Shown piece after piece: positions 16,329-26,154 of a stretch of DNA of 64,000 bases; the first letter of the stretch is position 1, and every line of letters begins with the position of its first letter. This DNA comes from Puniceicoccaceae bacterium Marseille-Q1082 (GTDB taxonomy: Bacteria > Verrucomicrobiota > Verrucomicrobiia > Opitutales > Intestinicryptomonadaceae). The notes beneath the pieces are model-generated. The model did no database searches and was not told the origin of the DNA. It saw only the letters and a program-made list of their open reading frames with translations. The DNA lies in NCBI GenBank assembly GCA_904424815.1, contig CAJGBI010000003.1, positions 1 through 64,000 on the forward strand, given 5' to 3'. The translations under genes and the position numbers were made by a program.

Positions 16329-17018
16329 ATGTACTCGATGCAATACCAAAACGCGGCGTCCCTAGCGTCGGAACGCTCCGAATTTATAAGAAAAGTCTAC
16401 ATGAACCTCGCGCTCGGCTTTGCGGGATTCATCGCGCTGGAGGCGTTTTTGGTCTCCTGGCAGCCCGCAGTCGACCTCGCGCAAAGGATGGTTTCCGGCA
16501 ACAACTGGCTGATAGTGCTGCTGGCGTTCATGGGGGTTTCGTGGCTTGCTAATTCGTGGGCCATAACGGGGGCGACGCTCGGCAAACAGTACGCCGGATT
16601 CGCCCTCTACATAACCGCGGAGGCTGTAATATTCCTGCCGCTGATAATTTTTGCGAACTCTTTTGCGCCCGACACGATCCCGCAGGCGGGCATAATAACG
16701 GCGGCCCTCACCGCGGGAATCAGCGCGTACGCGTTTTTTTCCAAGAAGGATTTTTCTTTCATGGGGTCGTTTTTGACCATCGCGTCGTTTGTGGCGCTCG
16801 GCATAATCGCGTGCGCGGTACTATTTGGAATCCAGCTTGGGCTGTGGTTTTCAGCGGCGATGATCGCCTTCGCGGGGCTCGTCATACTCTACCAGACGAG
16901 CGTCATGATAAGGCGCTACCGCAACGACCAGTACGTCGCAGCCGCCCTCGGGCTGTTCGCAGCAATAGCCCTGATGTTCTGGTATATCCTCCAATTCCTG
17001 ATATCCTCCCGCCGCTGA
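16329..17018 (+). CDS. Bax inhibitor-1 / YccA-family membrane protein
   Basis: 229 aa with about seven transmembrane segments. The N-terminus (RSEFIRKVYMNLALGFAGFIALEAF) is typical of bacterial BI-1/YccA/YetJ proteins, and the C-terminal helices contain the conserved ILYQTSVMIRRY region. Relatives modulate FtsH proteolysis or act as pH-sensitive calcium leak channels; the role here is unknown. It is divergent from rph and ends in a shared terminator. Confidence 0.88.
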   Translation: MYSMQYQNAASLASERSEFIRKVYMNLALGFAGFIALEAFLVSWQPAVDLAQRMVSGNNWLIVLLAFMGVSWLANSWAITGATLGKQYAGFALYITAEAVIFLPLIIFANSFAPDTIPQAGIITAALTAGISAYAFFSKKDFSFMGSFLTIASFVALGIIACAVLFGIQLGLWFSAAMIAFAGLVILYQTSVMIRRYRNDQYVAAALGLFAAIALMFWYILQFLISSRR

Positions 17019-17047
17019 TTTTCCACCTCCGCGCGAAAGGCAACAAT

Positions 17048-17082
17048 AAAAGGCGAACTTTCTTCCGAAGGTTCGCCTTTTT
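17048..17082. terminator. Bidirectional intrinsic terminator
   Basis: The 11-bp stem AAAAGGCGAAC / GTTCGCCTTTT lies between the converging BI-1 gene (plus) and hisH (minus). T-runs exist on both strands. Confidence 0.8.
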
Positions 17083-17158
17083 GCCGAAAAACGCGGAGAG
17101 CCCGCGCGCCGGGCCTGACAGGCAACGGGAAATATCCCCCTGATAAAAACCGCCCGAT

Positions 17159-17812
17159 TTAGCCGCCGGCGCATTCCGCGCCCGCGCTTTTCAGAAAATT
17201 GGAATAGAGGCGCAATCCCCTGCTTTGGCTCTTTTCCGGATGGAACTGGCACGCGGCGAGGCCGCCCGCGGACACGGCGCTGACAAATTTTTGCCCGCCG
17301 TATTCGGTGGTTCCCCAAACGATGTCCGCGCGGGGAGTTTCGACGTAATAGCTGTGGACAAAATAGAATTGGTCGTCGTCGGAGATTCCGTCCAAGAGCT
17401 TTTCGCGGCCGCCGCGCCGGAAGGCGACATTGTCCCAGCCCATGTGCGGCACTTTAAAGCCCCGCGGGAGATTCAGCTTTTTGACCGATCCCTCGAAAAT
17501 GCCCAGGCATTCGGTTCCGCCGCCCTCTTCGGAAAATTGGAAGAGCGCCTGCAAGCCGAGGCAGATCCCGAAAAACGGCTTTCCGGCGGCGATCCAGTCG
17601 CGTATGGCGGAATCGAATCCGGTCGATTTGAGGAGCTTCATTGCGTCGGCGATCGCCCCCTGGCCCGGGAAAACGAGCAGGTCTCCGGAGTCGATTTCGA
17701 GCGGCGAGCGAACCAGGCGCGCGCGCGCTCCCACCGCCTCCCACGCGCGCAACACGCTGCGCAGGTTGCCCATGCCGTAGTCTATTATCGCTGTGCTTCT
17801 GCCCTCGGACAT
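17159..17812 (-). CDS. hisH: Imidazole glycerol phosphate synthase, glutaminase subunit
   Basis: 217 aa from ATG 17812. Class I glutamine amidotransferase that feeds ammonia to HisF in histidine biosynthesis. Motifs: [11 protein letters not shown] at the start, the oxyanion strand FPGQGA, the nucleophile in [11 protein letters not shown], and the His-Glu pair in QFHPEKSQ. Its start is 1 nt from the hisB stop. The partner hisF is not in the window. Confidence 0.95.
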   Translation of the reverse strand: MSEGRSTAIIDYGMGNLRSVLRAWEAVGARARLVRSPLEIDSGDLLVFPGQGAIADAMKLLKSTGFDSAIRDWIAAGKPFFGICLGLQALFQFSEEGGGTECLGIFEGSVKKLNLPRGFKVPHMGWDNVAFRRGGREKLLDGISDDDQFYFVHSYYVETPRADIVWGTTEYGGQKFVSAVSAGGLAACQFHPEKSQSRGLRLYSNFLKSAGAECAGG

Positions 17813-17813
17813 G

Positions 17814-18404
17814 TCAGATTGAACCCTTTGTCGTGGGCAGCGCGCCGCCGAGACGCGGGTCGATTTCCGCCGCCATGCGCAGGGCTTTGGCAAAGCCTTT
17901 GAACGCGGCTTCGGCCACGTGGTGCGGCTCGCCCCCGCAGAGCAGGCAAATGTGCAGGTTGGCGCCTGCCTCGTTCGCAAACGCCTGGAAAAATTCGCGG
18001 CAGAGCGAGACGTTGAAATCGCGCACGCGGGCGTCCCTGTCGCCGAGATCGTACACGAGCACCGGACGGTTCGAAAGGTCTATTGCAACGCGCACGAGCG
18101 TTTCGTCCATGGGAAGCAGGAAAAATCCGTACCTGCGGATTCCCGCCTTGCCGCCGAGCGCCTCGCGGAAGGCGCGCCCCAGCACTATGCCGACATCCTC
18201 TACCGTGTGGTGGTAGTCTATGTCGATGTCGCCGGAAGCCGCGATTTTCAGGTCGAACAACCCGTGGCGCGAAAAGAGCTCCAGCATGTGGTTGAAGAAC
18301 GGTATGGAGGTATCGATTTCGTAGGCGCCGGAGCCGTCCAGATTCAGCTCGACCGCCACGTCGGTTTCCTTCGTCCTGCGGGATATTTTAGATGCGCGCA
18401 TCAT
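17814..18404 (-). CDS. hisB: Imidazoleglycerol-phosphate dehydratase
   Basis: 196 aa from the ATG at 18404, which overlaps the hisC stop as ATGA and has AAAGG just upstream. A frame start at 18419 is also possible. Monofunctional dehydratase for the sixth step of histidine synthesis. The metal-binding His/Glu motifs are [23 protein letters not shown] and [19 protein letters not shown]. It lacks the phosphatase domain found in enterobacterial HisB. Confidence 0.95.
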   Translation of the reverse strand: MMRASKISRRTKETDVAVELNLDGSGAYEIDTSIPFFNHMLELFSRHGLFDLKIAASGDIDIDYHHTVEDVGIVLGRAFREALGGKAGIRRYGFFLLPMDETLVRVAIDLSNRPVLVYDLGDRDARVRDFNVSLCREFFQAFANEAGANLHICLLCGGEPHHVAEAAFKGFAKALRMAAEIDPRLGGALPTTKGSI

Positions 18405-19507
18405 TTGCCTTTCTTCCATGCGAGCGCCGCCGCGCGGAACGCCTTCATCTGTTCGGGCGTCCCCACGGTCAGGCGGATTGACTTGTTTACGCTCCTATCT
18501 TTCGGGAAATACCGCAAGAGTATTTTTTGGGAGCGCAGAAATTCAAAGAGCGAGGCCGCCGTTTCGGGGGACGGGGGCGCGGAGTCGCGGCGCGGCTCGA
18601 AGAGGATGAAATTGCTGGAGCTCTTGACGTAATTCCAGCCGATGGAGTCGAAGAACTTTTCGGTTTCGGCGCGCTCGGCTACGACCTTTCCGACGCATTC
18701 GAGGTGGTATGCGGCGTCTTTGAGGGCGGCGGCGCCGGCGGCCTGCGCGAGCCTGTCGAGGTTGTAGCTGTCGCGGACCCTGTCGAGCACCTCTATTACG
18801 GACGGGCGCGCGAAAGCCCAGCCGACGCGCATTCCCGCGAGCCCCCAGCCCTTGGACGACGTGCCCGCTACTATCAGATTTTCGTACTTTTTGACGAGCG
18901 GAACCGCGGTCTCGCGCGCGAACGGCGCGTATGCCTCGTCCACGAGCACCATTCCGGGGAAGTTCTCACATATTTCGGCCACGGCGTCGAGCCCGAATCC
19001 CTTGCCCGTCGGGGCGTTCGGATTGGTAAAGAAAAATATGTTCGCCCCGCAGGAAAATATTTTTTCAAACGGGATTTTCAGGCCCTCTCCAAACGGGATT
19101 TGCAAAATCTCCGAGCCCTGCATTTTCGCGAGGACGGGATAGAGGGAATAGCTCGGGTCGATGGTCGCGATTTTCAGGCGCGAGTCAGAAAACGCGCGAA
19201 CCGCCAGGTTGAGGGCGTCGTCGGAGCCGTTTGCGGCGAAGGCGTATTCCGCTCCGAGCCCGTAATAGTCTGCCGCCGCGCGCCTGAGCTCGGCAGACGA
19301 CGGGTCGGGATACAGGCGCAGCCGCTCGCCGCCCTCGCCCATCGCCTCGATCACCGCCTCGCGGACGCGCGGGGACGGCGGATACGGGAGCTCGTTGGTG
19401 TTGAGCTTCACCCAGCCGGAATCGGAGGGCTGCTCTCCCGGGGTATAGGGGGAAAGCTTTTTTACGGAGGCTGAAATTTTGTCGCCGAGGCAGAATTTAC
19501 TTTTCAT
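18401..19507 (-). CDS. hisC: Histidinol-phosphate aminotransferase
   Basis: 368 aa. Fold-type I PLP aminotransferase that converts imidazole acetol phosphate to histidinol phosphate. Seen: [13 protein letters not shown] at the substrate end, [21 protein letters not shown], and the PLP-lysine region [17 protein letters not shown]. It overlaps the upstream CobW-like gene by 11 nt and hisB by 4 nt. Confidence 0.94.
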   Translation of the reverse strand: MKSKFCLGDKISASVKKLSPYTPGEQPSDSGWVKLNTNELPYPPSPRVREAVIEAMGEGGERLRLYPDPSSAELRRAAADYYGLGAEYAFAANGSDDALNLAVRAFSDSRLKIATIDPSYSLYPVLAKMQGSEILQIPFGEGLKIPFEKIFSCGANIFFFTNPNAPTGKGFGLDAVAEICENFPGMVLVDEAYAPFARETAVPLVKKYENLIVAGTSSKGWGLAGMRVGWAFARPSVIEVLDRVRDSYNLDRLAQAAGAAALKDAAYHLECVGKVVAERAETEKFFDSIGWNYVKSSSNFILFEPRRDSAPPSPETAASLFEFLRSQKILLRYFPKDRSVNKSIRLTVGTPEQMKAFRAAALAWKKGK

Positions 19508-20279
19508 TTTCCATCATCCTTGCTTTGAGCGCGTACTGCGCGGGATTTTCCACGGGGTCGGCGCGCATTCCGCCGGGCAGCCGCGCGAGGTACGGGTCGG
19601 GCTTGCGCTCGAGGCTGAACGGCTCTTCGGGCAGGTTCTCCGCGTCGAGTTCAAGCTCGTCGACGGGGTCGAATTCGTCGAAGAACATGGATATCCTGCG
19701 CGCCTCGTCTATGAGGAGCTCTATCGGATTTTTCGTCCTGAAATTTTTGTCGACATATTCCACGACATGCGGCCTGCGCATTTTTTCCCATTGCGCCTTC
19801 AGCTCCTCGACGCTCCTGCCGGACGCGCCGGAACGCCGCGACAGCAGCACGCAGTCGGCGAAATGCGAGAGCATGTCAACATACTTGGCGGTCTGCTTCG
19901 GGAATTTTTCCGCCATTGAGCAGTCCACAACCGACCATATGCGCGCCAGCCTTATCTTCCCGCCGGACGCCAGGCCCTTGAAGCTCTCGATTTCGTCGGC
20001 AAGGCTTTTTGTGGAGTCGGCGAGGTAAAACACGCGCGAGATCTTCCGCGGGTCGAGCGCGCCGAGCTTTTCGGCGGCGTCCGCGGCGTCGGAATACTTC
20101 ACAATTCCGGCGTTGTCGGCTCCGGCTATGGCGGCGTCGAAATCGGACGGCTTTTCGCCCGCCGACACGAAGACAACGGAAAATTCACCCTCCATAGAGC
20201 CGCGCTCAACGGCGTCCCATACGACGCCCCTGCGCCCCGAGGTCGGGGTTCCTATCACGAGATATGCGGGAATCTGCAC
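19497..20279 (-). CDS. Degenerate CobW/G3E-GTPase-like protein
   Basis: 260 aa, starting at a GTG (20279) with a strong AAAGGAGG seven bases upstream. The overall plan resembles the first domain of CobW/COG0523 G3E GTPases: a hydrophobic first strand with a loop where a P-loop should be (VIGTPTSGRRG), a central VVDCSMAEKF strand, and ADCVLLSRR where CobW proteins have ADRIVLNKTD. The GKT/S of the P-loop and the NKxD base-recognition motif are missing, so GTPase activity is doubtful. It sits between aroC and hisC and overlaps hisC. The function is unknown; homology is inferred from motif order only. Confidence 0.55.
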   Translation of the reverse strand: MQIPAYLVIGTPTSGRRGVVWDAVERGSMEGEFSVVFVSAGEKPSDFDAAIAGADNAGIVKYSDAADAAEKLGALDPRKISRVFYLADSTKSLADEIESFKGLASGGKIRLARIWSVVDCSMAEKFPKQTAKYVDMLSHFADCVLLSRRSGASGRSVEELKAQWEKMRRPHVVEYVDKNFRTKNPIELLIDEARRISMFFDEFDPVDELELDAENLPEEPFSLERKPDPYLARLPGGMRADPVENPAQYALKARMMENEK

Positions 20280-20300
20280 GCGATGCCTCCTTTCAAAATT

Positions 20301-21377
20301 TCAAATGCGCGCCGAGCGGTTCAAGAGTAGCGCGTCCGCCGCGACCAAGGCCGCCATCGCCTCCACTATCGGAACGGCGCGCGGGAGCACGCACGGGTCG
20401 TGGCGGCCGCGGCCGACGACCTTCGCGGGCTTCAGATCCCGCGAGACGGTGTCCTGCTCCTTGGCTATCGTAGCGGTAGGCTTGAATGCAACCCTGAAAT
20501 CGACGGGGCGCCCCGACGTCATTCCGCCGAGCACGCCGCCCGCGCGGTTTGTCAGGGTCGTCACCGCGCCGTCGCCGCCGAGCGCAAACGGGTCGTTGTG
20601 CTGCGAGCCGAACATGCGCGTCGCGGCGAATCCCGCGCCAATCTCAAACCCCTTTGTCGCGGGCAGGGAGAGCATCGCCTTGGCGAGGTCAGCCTCAAAC
20701 CTGTCGAATACGGGCTCTCCCAATCCCGCGGGCAACCCCTCTATCCGGCAGCGGACGACGCCGCCGACGCTGTCGCCCTCCGCGCGCGCCTTCTTTATGA
20801 ACTCCGCCATTTTCGCGGCGGTCTGCGGGTGCGGGCACCTTACGGGAGACGCCTCTATATCCTCCAAAGACGGGGTTTCGGAGACGGCGGGCATGGAAAT
20901 CGCATGGACGCTCTCGACCCACGCGCGCACCGAAACGCCGGAGCCGAGAATTTTGCGCGCAACCGCCCCCGCCGCCACCCTGGCTACGGTTTCGCGCGCG
21001 GAACTCCTGCCGCCCCCGCGCGGGTCGCGGAAGCCGTACTTCATGTCGTACGTGTAGTCGGCGTGGGAAGGGCGCCATACTTTGGCGATTTCGGAATAGT
21101 CGCCGGAGCGCTGGTCGAGATTTTCAACCATTATGCAAATAGGCGTTCCGAGAGTTTTGCCCTCGTACACTCCGGAGAGAATTTTGCACTCGTCGGGCTC
21201 TTTGCGAAGCGTGGATATCGCGCTCTGCCCCGGGCGGCGGCGGTCGAGCTCGGCCTGCACGTCGGCCTCGGAAAGGGCGATTCCCGCCGGACAGCCGTCT
21301 ATGACGCAGCCTATCGCCGGCCCGTGGCTCTCTCCGAATGTGGCGACCCTGAAAATTTTACCGAATATGTTTCCCAT
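20301..21377 (-). CDS. aroC: Chorismate synthase
   Basis: 358 aa. Converts EPSP to chorismate with reduced FMN as cofactor, the last common step of aromatic amino acid synthesis. Signatures GESHGPAIGCVIDGCPAG, the RPSHADYTYDMKYG segment and RDPRGGGRSSARET are intact. First gene of the minus-strand run aroC - CobW-like - hisC - hisB - hisH. Confidence 0.97.
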   Translation of the reverse strand: MGNIFGKIFRVATFGESHGPAIGCVIDGCPAGIALSEADVQAELDRRRPGQSAISTLRKEPDECKILSGVYEGKTLGTPICIMVENLDQRSGDYSEIAKVWRPSHADYTYDMKYGFRDPRGGGRSSARETVARVAAGAVARKILGSGVSVRAWVESVHAISMPAVSETPSLEDIEASPVRCPHPQTAAKMAEFIKKARAEGDSVGGVVRCRIEGLPAGLGEPVFDRFEADLAKAMLSLPATKGFEIGAGFAATRMFGSQHNDPFALGGDGAVTTLTNRAGGVLGGMTSGRPVDFRVAFKPTATIAKEQDTVSRDLKPAKVVGRGRHDPCVLPRAVPIVEAMAALVAADALLLNRSARI

Positions 21378-21659
21378 TGTGCGGACGAAGTTAAACTAAG
21401 TTCGCGCGCATTTCAACCAATCTCTTTCGGAACGCGAGTAGGGAAAGGAAAGGAAGAAAAAAAGCCGCGCGAAAAAAATTCCAATCCGCGCAAAGCCAAT
21501 CAAAATCCGCACGAACTCTGAAAAACTTGCGCGCGCAAAAAAGCGCGGGGTTCCAAACAGTCCCCCCCGCGCGAAAAAACTCCGGCGCAAACGCCGCGCC
21601 GAAACGCCGCCGGACGGCGTCCGCGGCGCGCGGCGTCTTGAATATGCCGACTGAAACTC

Positions 21660-23210
21660 CTATTTTCTTCCGCGGCGCGCGGCAATAAAGAGCGCGAGCG
21701 CCCCGAATGCCGCGGCGAACTCGGCGGGCTCGGGAACGTTGGTAAATTCAACGTACAAAGCGTTGTCCCTTATAAAAAGGTTCGCAAATATTCCGCCTCC
21801 CAAATCGCCCAAAACAAAGTCGTCCTCCGCGACGCTGCCGGAGCCGAAGCTTATCAGCTCGTACTCTATCGAATCGCCCCCGCTCGCCAAAATCCACTCG
21901 CCGATGTCGTAAGGGTCGGCGTCGAACTCCACGCCTATCTTCCCGTTGCCGAATTTGCCCAAGTCGCCCGTTATTTCGATTTTATCCGCGGCGGTTTCCT
22001 CTACCGTAAAGACTATCGTTCCGGCCTCGAACGTCGCGTTCTCGAACGTCAGCGTGCCCATCCCGCTATCGGTATAGGCGGACGATATTTCGAGCCTGCC
22101 GTTCGCCCCGCCGAGATACAGGTCGCCGTTGACGAGCCCGTTGTACGCCCCCAAATTGAGCGTGCCGTTCAATACCGTCACGGAATCGAGCCTCGACGGG
22201 TTCATCGCGGCGTCGCCCTCGACCGCGCCCCCCTCTTTTATTATGAGCGTCTGCCTGCCGTTTTGTGCGTCGGAAGCATTCATCGTTACGTTCAATTTGT
22301 TGGCGGACCCAACGCGGGAAGCCAATGTGCCCGAATACGAATGCGCGGAAGAATTGGCAAACGTAAGGTTTACAGTCGCGCTGTGCGCGCTGCTTATTTG
22401 AAGCGCGCCGCCGCCCTCCAAACCCCCTATGGATATGTCGGAAAAGTAATTGTCGACAGACGCGTTGCAGAGATTCCATATCCGCGTGCCCGCATGAGGC
22501 TCCGTCATGTCGATATACCCCCCGACTTTAAAGGAAGTAAGACCCGTCACAAATTTAATCTTGTCGCTGCTGTCCTTATACGTGTCGGCGGTTTTAAATA
22601 TGACATTGCCCGCCACTTCCACTATGGAAGGATCCGCATACAGGCTGTTTATGGCAAACACCAAGCCGCTGTGTCCGAGATTGCTATCCTCGACTTCGGC
22701 GGCAGTTATCGAACTCGTAAAATTCAAATTTCCGCCTATGGAAATCGAGCTGTTCTCCGCCATAGATATTCTATTTTCCGGCATCCACCAATCCGCGCGG
22801 TTGTTTATGGTAATGTTAAAATCTTCGGTTATAGAAAGTTTCTGGCTGGGGACAAGCGCGAGAATCTGATAATTACCTCCGGTAGTCATATCAATCGTAA
22901 GGCTGTTGAGATTCCAATTCCCGAAATCGTATCCAAAGAGCGTCTGCTGCCCGTTAACAGTGTCGTCGGAAATAATAAAGAGGTTATTGGTTGCGGAATT
23001 TACCTCTCCGTCGAAAACGGATCCGTCAGGAGAGCCGACATTCCACGCCGACGGATTTTGCATATAACGATCATTAGTCCATCCCGTCGTACTCAAATCC
23101 TGATTGTAATATAAATCGGTAAACGATTTCTCCTGCGCGAAAGAGTCGAAAACCGCCGCGTTGCAGAGTAAAAAAGCAAAACTTCCCAATCTAAAAAAAC
23201 TCGATTTCAT
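21660..23210 (-). CDS. PEP-CTERM surface protein, type A
   Basis: 516 aa from the ATG at 23210. Signal peptide (MKSSFFRLGSFAFLLCNAAVFDSFA), a long Asn/Ser/Gly-rich beta-strand body, and a C-terminal sorting tag: VPEPAEFAAAF, hydrophobic helix, AARRGRK. PEP-CTERM proteins are processed by an exosortase (not in this window) and end up on the cell surface or in the matrix. It shares body motifs with the protein at 59171-60670 (AWNVGSPDGSVFDG vs IWKVGSADGEQFAG; NVTMNASDAQNGRQ vs NITMNASDAKNGKQ), defining one paralogous type. The number of residues between motifs is similar. Confidence 0.88.
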   Translation of the reverse strand: MKSSFFRLGSFAFLLCNAAVFDSFAQEKSFTDLYYNQDLSTTGWTNDRYMQNPSAWNVGSPDGSVFDGEVNSATNNLFIISDDTVNGQQTLFGYDFGNWNLNSLTIDMTTGGNYQILALVPSQKLSITEDFNITINNRADWWMPENRISMAENSSISIGGNLNFTSSITAAEVEDSNLGHSGLVFAINSLYADPSIVEVAGNVIFKTADTYKDSSDKIKFVTGLTSFKVGGYIDMTEPHAGTRIWNLCNASVDNYFSDISIGGLEGGGALQISSAHSATVNLTFANSSAHSYSGTLASRVGSANKLNVTMNASDAQNGRQTLIIKEGGAVEGDAAMNPSRLDSVTVLNGTLNLGAYNGLVNGDLYLGGANGRLEISSAYTDSGMGTLTFENATFEAGTIVFTVEETAADKIEITGDLGKFGNGKIGVEFDADPYDIGEWILASGGDSIEYELISFGSGSVAEDDFVLGDLGGGIFANLFIRDNALYVEFTNVPEPAEFAAAFGALALFIAARRGRK

Positions 23211-23249
23211 AATATTGTCCGGAGATAACTCTGTCTTTAAAATTGTCAA
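23210..23249 (-). promoter_or_regulatory. Predicted promoter of PEP-CTERM gene (type A, left)
   Basis: On minus, TTGACA occupies 23249-23244, 39 nt before the ATG. A TTATCT sequence follows at a 15-bp spacing. The expected transcription start is within a few nucleotides of the start codon. No Shine-Dalgarno is evident. Confidence 0.5.
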
Positions 23250-23473
23250 ACAATATTTTGAATTTTACCCCATTCCCTCTATCCCCTCCTGCCTTTTCAT
23301 AAATCCATATACCACACTTAATTTTGTTACAAGCCCTCCCCGCATTCCGCCGCAAAATCCCCTCTTACGGCGCAATAACGCAAAAAAATCCGTTCCAAAT
23401 CTCCTCCGGTCTCCCACTCGATTTTTTCTCCGCGCCGTTGCGGGCATATCCCAACTCCGCAAATACGCGGCGT

Positions 23474-23502
23474 AAAAAAAGGCGCGGACTTCGCTCCGCG
23501 CC
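23474..23502 (-). terminator. Intrinsic terminator of the PEP-CTERM gene at 23527
   Basis: Minus strand: GGCGCGGA / TCCGCGCC stem with a 6-nt loop and TTTTTTT (A-run 23474-23480 on plus). Confidence 0.9.
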
Positions 23503-23526
23503 TCCGGTCTTTATTTGCCTAAAAAT

Positions 23527-24654
23527 TCAGCTTTTCCAACGGCGAGCGGCAAACAGAAACGCGAGCGCCCCGAATGCCGCGGCGAACTCGGCGGGCTCGG
23601 GAACCACGGTGAGCGTGAGGTTCCGCCCGTCCCACGCAAAGCTGTGCTCGATTCCGTGGGCGTCGAATATGTCCGCGCGCAAGTCGAAGTCAGAAAGCCC
23701 GCTCTCCGCAAAGCCCTCCGACCACTCGTCAACGGCGACTATCTTGTATTCGCCCGCGGCCAGCCCCTCGGTGTTTATCATGCCAAAATCCACCGTTATC
23801 ACGTCGTCCCCATTTTTATACGCCGTGCCAAGCGAATATACCGAAACGTCCGACAGCGGGTCGAGCCTGCCGACATTCAAGATAAGCTGCGTGTTTCCCT
23901 CGCCCTTTTCCGCATTATTGTAGGTATTTCTGAGGTCGGTGGAGGCGAAGTCCACGCGGTGCGCATAGAAAGCAATCGTCAAATCCAGAGCGTTCGGCAG
24001 CTTGAAATTATTGGCCCTTACGCTGTCGATAAAGCCGTCGTAGGCGCCGACATTCAAATTGCAGCCCGACTGACCCGTGGGGGCGCCGAACGAGAAATCC
24101 CCGTCAATATTTATGTTCACCACGCCGGAAGTCGTCTTATTGATATATGTGTGCGCTATCTGATAGATGGAAAGCGAGGACAAATTGAGGTTTATAACCT
24201 CTGCGGGCGCAAAATTTATATCTATGCGGTTGTTTATCCTTATGCTCATATTTCCCGCCGTAAAACTGTCGGTAAATACGACCGCTTGACTATCGCCGAG
24301 TATCTTGTTCCCGAACGCGACGGAACCGTCGGGCTGAAGTTCGCCCATGTAATAGCTGTTTATGATTACGTCGGAATCGGCCGAGATGGTTTTGGACTGG
24401 TCGAGGCTCAAAGCCCCGGCCTCCCATTTGCCGCCGTCCGGAATGTCGCCCGGGATTCTGTCGTCGGCGCCCTCCGGAAAAATGTAAAAATTATAATTGT
24501 CGCCGTCTTTAAAAGTGGAAAGCTGTTTCCAGTGGCTCATATCGTTGACGTTCGAGCCGCTCGACGGCGCCAGGAAGAAAAAAGTGTCCGCGGCATAGGC
24601 GGAAAATGCCGACAAGACAAATGCCGAGTATAAAATGACGAATTTTGCTTTCAT
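23527..24654 (-). CDS. PEP-CTERM surface protein, type B
   Basis: 375 aa. Signal peptide (MKAKFVILYSAFVLSAFSAYA); mature start ADTFFFLAPSSG; a beta-rich body with FPEGADDR, LSLDQSKTI, GELQPDGSVAF and DSFTAGNMSIRIN; C-terminal tag TVVPEPAEFAAAFGALAFLFAARRWKS. It is a close paralogue of the next gene (25020-26117), sharing these motifs in the same order, and is more distantly like 37938-39035. Probable exosortase substrate on the cell surface; binding or matrix function unknown. Confidence 0.88.
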   Translation of the reverse strand: MKAKFVILYSAFVLSAFSAYAADTFFFLAPSSGSNVNDMSHWKQLSTFKDGDNYNFYIFPEGADDRIPGDIPDGGKWEAGALSLDQSKTISADSDVIINSYYMGELQPDGSVAFGNKILGDSQAVVFTDSFTAGNMSIRINNRIDINFAPAEVINLNLSSLSIYQIAHTYINKTTSGVVNINIDGDFSFGAPTGQSGCNLNVGAYDGFIDSVRANNFKLPNALDLTIAFYAHRVDFASTDLRNTYNNAEKGEGNTQLILNVGRLDPLSDVSVYSLGTAYKNGDDVITVDFGMINTEGLAAGEYKIVAVDEWSEGFAESGLSDFDLRADIFDAHGIEHSFAWDGRNLTLTVVPEPAEFAAAFGALAFLFAARRWKS

Positions 24655-24692
24655 AACAATGGCAGGTTATGAAATACATTTAAAAATGTCAA
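24654..24692 (-). promoter_or_regulatory. Predicted promoter of PEP-CTERM gene (type B, first)
   Basis: On minus, TTGACA at 24692-24687, 17-bp spacer, TAACCT as -10, then 9 nt to the ATG. This gives a 5' leader of only about 2-4 nt. Confidence 0.55.
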
Positions 24693-24963
24693 ACAATTAA
24701 ATTTCACAAGGTTACATTGAAAAAATAATCCGCGAAACCGCATCCCCTCCGCCATTATTTTTACACTCCGCATTTCGGGACTTCCCCAAAAGTCCATACG
24801 CGAAAACGATACCTTCGCGCGGGCGAAAGCGCGCCAATTCGCAAAGAGCGCAAAATATATCGCCTCCCCCTCCCGCAGCTTCCGCTTTGCGAATGCCGCG
24901 CCCGCAGGCAAATTTTAAAATTTTTGCGCCCCGCCCCCTTGCGCGCTTCCATAAACAAAACGC
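24693..24963. other. Intergenic region, nothing further recognised
   Basis: AT-rich sequence between the promoter of the gene at 23527-24654 and the terminator of 25020-26117. No gene is supported. Confidence 0.5.
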
Positions 24964-24992
24964 AAAAAAAGCGGAGGCTTTACCGCCCCCGC
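24964..24992 (-). terminator. Intrinsic terminator of the PEP-CTERM gene at 25020
   Basis: Minus strand: GCGGGGG / CCTCCGC stem (one G-T pair), 8-nt loop, then TTTTTTT. Confidence 0.8.
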
Positions 24993-25019
24993 GCGACTGA
25001 AAAAACTTTCATATCCAAC

Positions 25020-26117
25020 TTATCTTCTCCTGCGCCAGGCGGCAAAGAGCGCGAGCAGCCCAAAAACCGCCGCAACTTCCGCAGGCTCAGGGACTGTGAC
25101 GTTCAATATGAGATTCTGGCCGTCCCATTCAAAATTGTGCTCTATTCCCATGGTGTCGAGCAAATCGTCGTTGATGTTGAAATCCGCGAGCGAGCCGCTT
25201 TCCGTAAACCCTTCCGACCGCGAGTCGACCGACAAAATTCTGTACTCGCCCGCGCCTATGCCGTCGGTGTCGAGATAAGAGAAATCTATGTTTATGACGC
25301 TGTCATCGAGCTTGGTTGTAGTGCCCAAATAGAAAAGGGCCTGGGAGGCGTCCAACTTGTTTATGTAGAAGTTCACCGTGGCGCAATTCCCATCCTCTGA
25401 CGTGAAATTGGTGGTTGCGGCGTCGATTTCATTGACGTAGAAATTGAAAGTAAAAGCGGTCGTCTTGGGCCCCCAAACCTCTATGGAATCCGCGTAAAAA
25501 CTGTCGATAAATCCGGAAGAAGAGCCCAGGTACAAGTTGTCTCCGCCCTGCCAGATGAAGCTGCCCTCAACGCGGATATGCGCCTCGCCGGCGGTGGTTT
25601 TCGTAAAATGGGCGTTTGATATGTAATTCAGATTTATTTCCGAAACCCTCAGAGTGACGCTGTCGGCCTCGGCAAACTGGAAATCGACAGTCCAATTGAT
25701 GCGCGCGAACATATTGCCGGCGGTAAAATCGCTGTTGAAAATTATGGGAGAGGGATTTTTTACATTCGCGTCGTTGAAAGCGACAGAGCCGTCCGGCTGG
25801 ACTTCGCCAAGGCAATAGCGGTTGAAAATAATGTTAGTCTCGGAGGTTATCATCCCCGACTGGTCGGAGCTTATCGCGCCAGCGCGGTAATTGCCCTTGT
25901 CGGTACTCACCCTGTCGTCAGTTCCCTCGGGGAAGAGCTGAAATAAAAAAGTGTCGCCGGAAGAATTGTAAGTGGAGAGGTTTACCCACTGGCTGCGGTC
26001 GTTCGCTATATTCGCGGCGCCGTCGGAGCCGCCCATAAAAAAGAAAGTATCAACCGCAAAAGCGGAAGAGGCGGCGAAAACGCAAAACGAAAGCAAAGAA
26101 AAAAATTTCGTTTTCAT
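25020..26117 (-). CDS. PEP-CTERM surface protein, type B
   Basis: 365 aa. Signal peptide MKTKFFSLLSFCVFAASSAFA; mature start VDTFFFMGGSDG; then FPEGTDDR, ISSDQSGMI, GEVQPDGSVAF, SDFTAGNMFARIN; C-terminal IEHNFEWDGQNLILNV followed by VPEPAEVAAVFGLLALFAAWRRRR. Same layout as the neighbouring gene 23527-24654 (IEHSFAWDGRNLTLTV), a clear tandem duplication that has diverged mainly in the central body. Each copy keeps its own promoter-like box and terminator. Confidence 0.88.
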   Translation of the reverse strand: MKTKFFSLLSFCVFAASSAFAVDTFFFMGGSDGAANIANDRSQWVNLSTYNSSGDTFLFQLFPEGTDDRVSTDKGNYRAGAISSDQSGMITSETNIIFNRYCLGEVQPDGSVAFNDANVKNPSPIIFNSDFTAGNMFARINWTVDFQFAEADSVTLRVSEINLNYISNAHFTKTTAGEAHIRVEGSFIWQGGDNLYLGSSSGFIDSFYADSIEVWGPKTTAFTFNFYVNEIDAATTNFTSEDGNCATVNFYINKLDASQALFYLGTTTKLDDSVINIDFSYLDTDGIGAGEYRILSVDSRSEGFTESGSLADFNINDDLLDTMGIEHNFEWDGQNLILNVTVPEPAEVAAVFGLLALFAAWRRRR

Positions 26118-26154
26118 ATTTAATTCAAATTATTTTCCCCAAAATACAAGTCAA
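26117..26154 (-). promoter_or_regulatory. Predicted promoter of PEP-CTERM gene (type B, second)
   Basis: On minus, TTGACT at 26154-26149 begins 37 nt before the ATG. TAATTT follows at a 16-bp spacing. The sequence next to the ATG is AT-rich without a Shine-Dalgarno. Confidence 0.5.
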
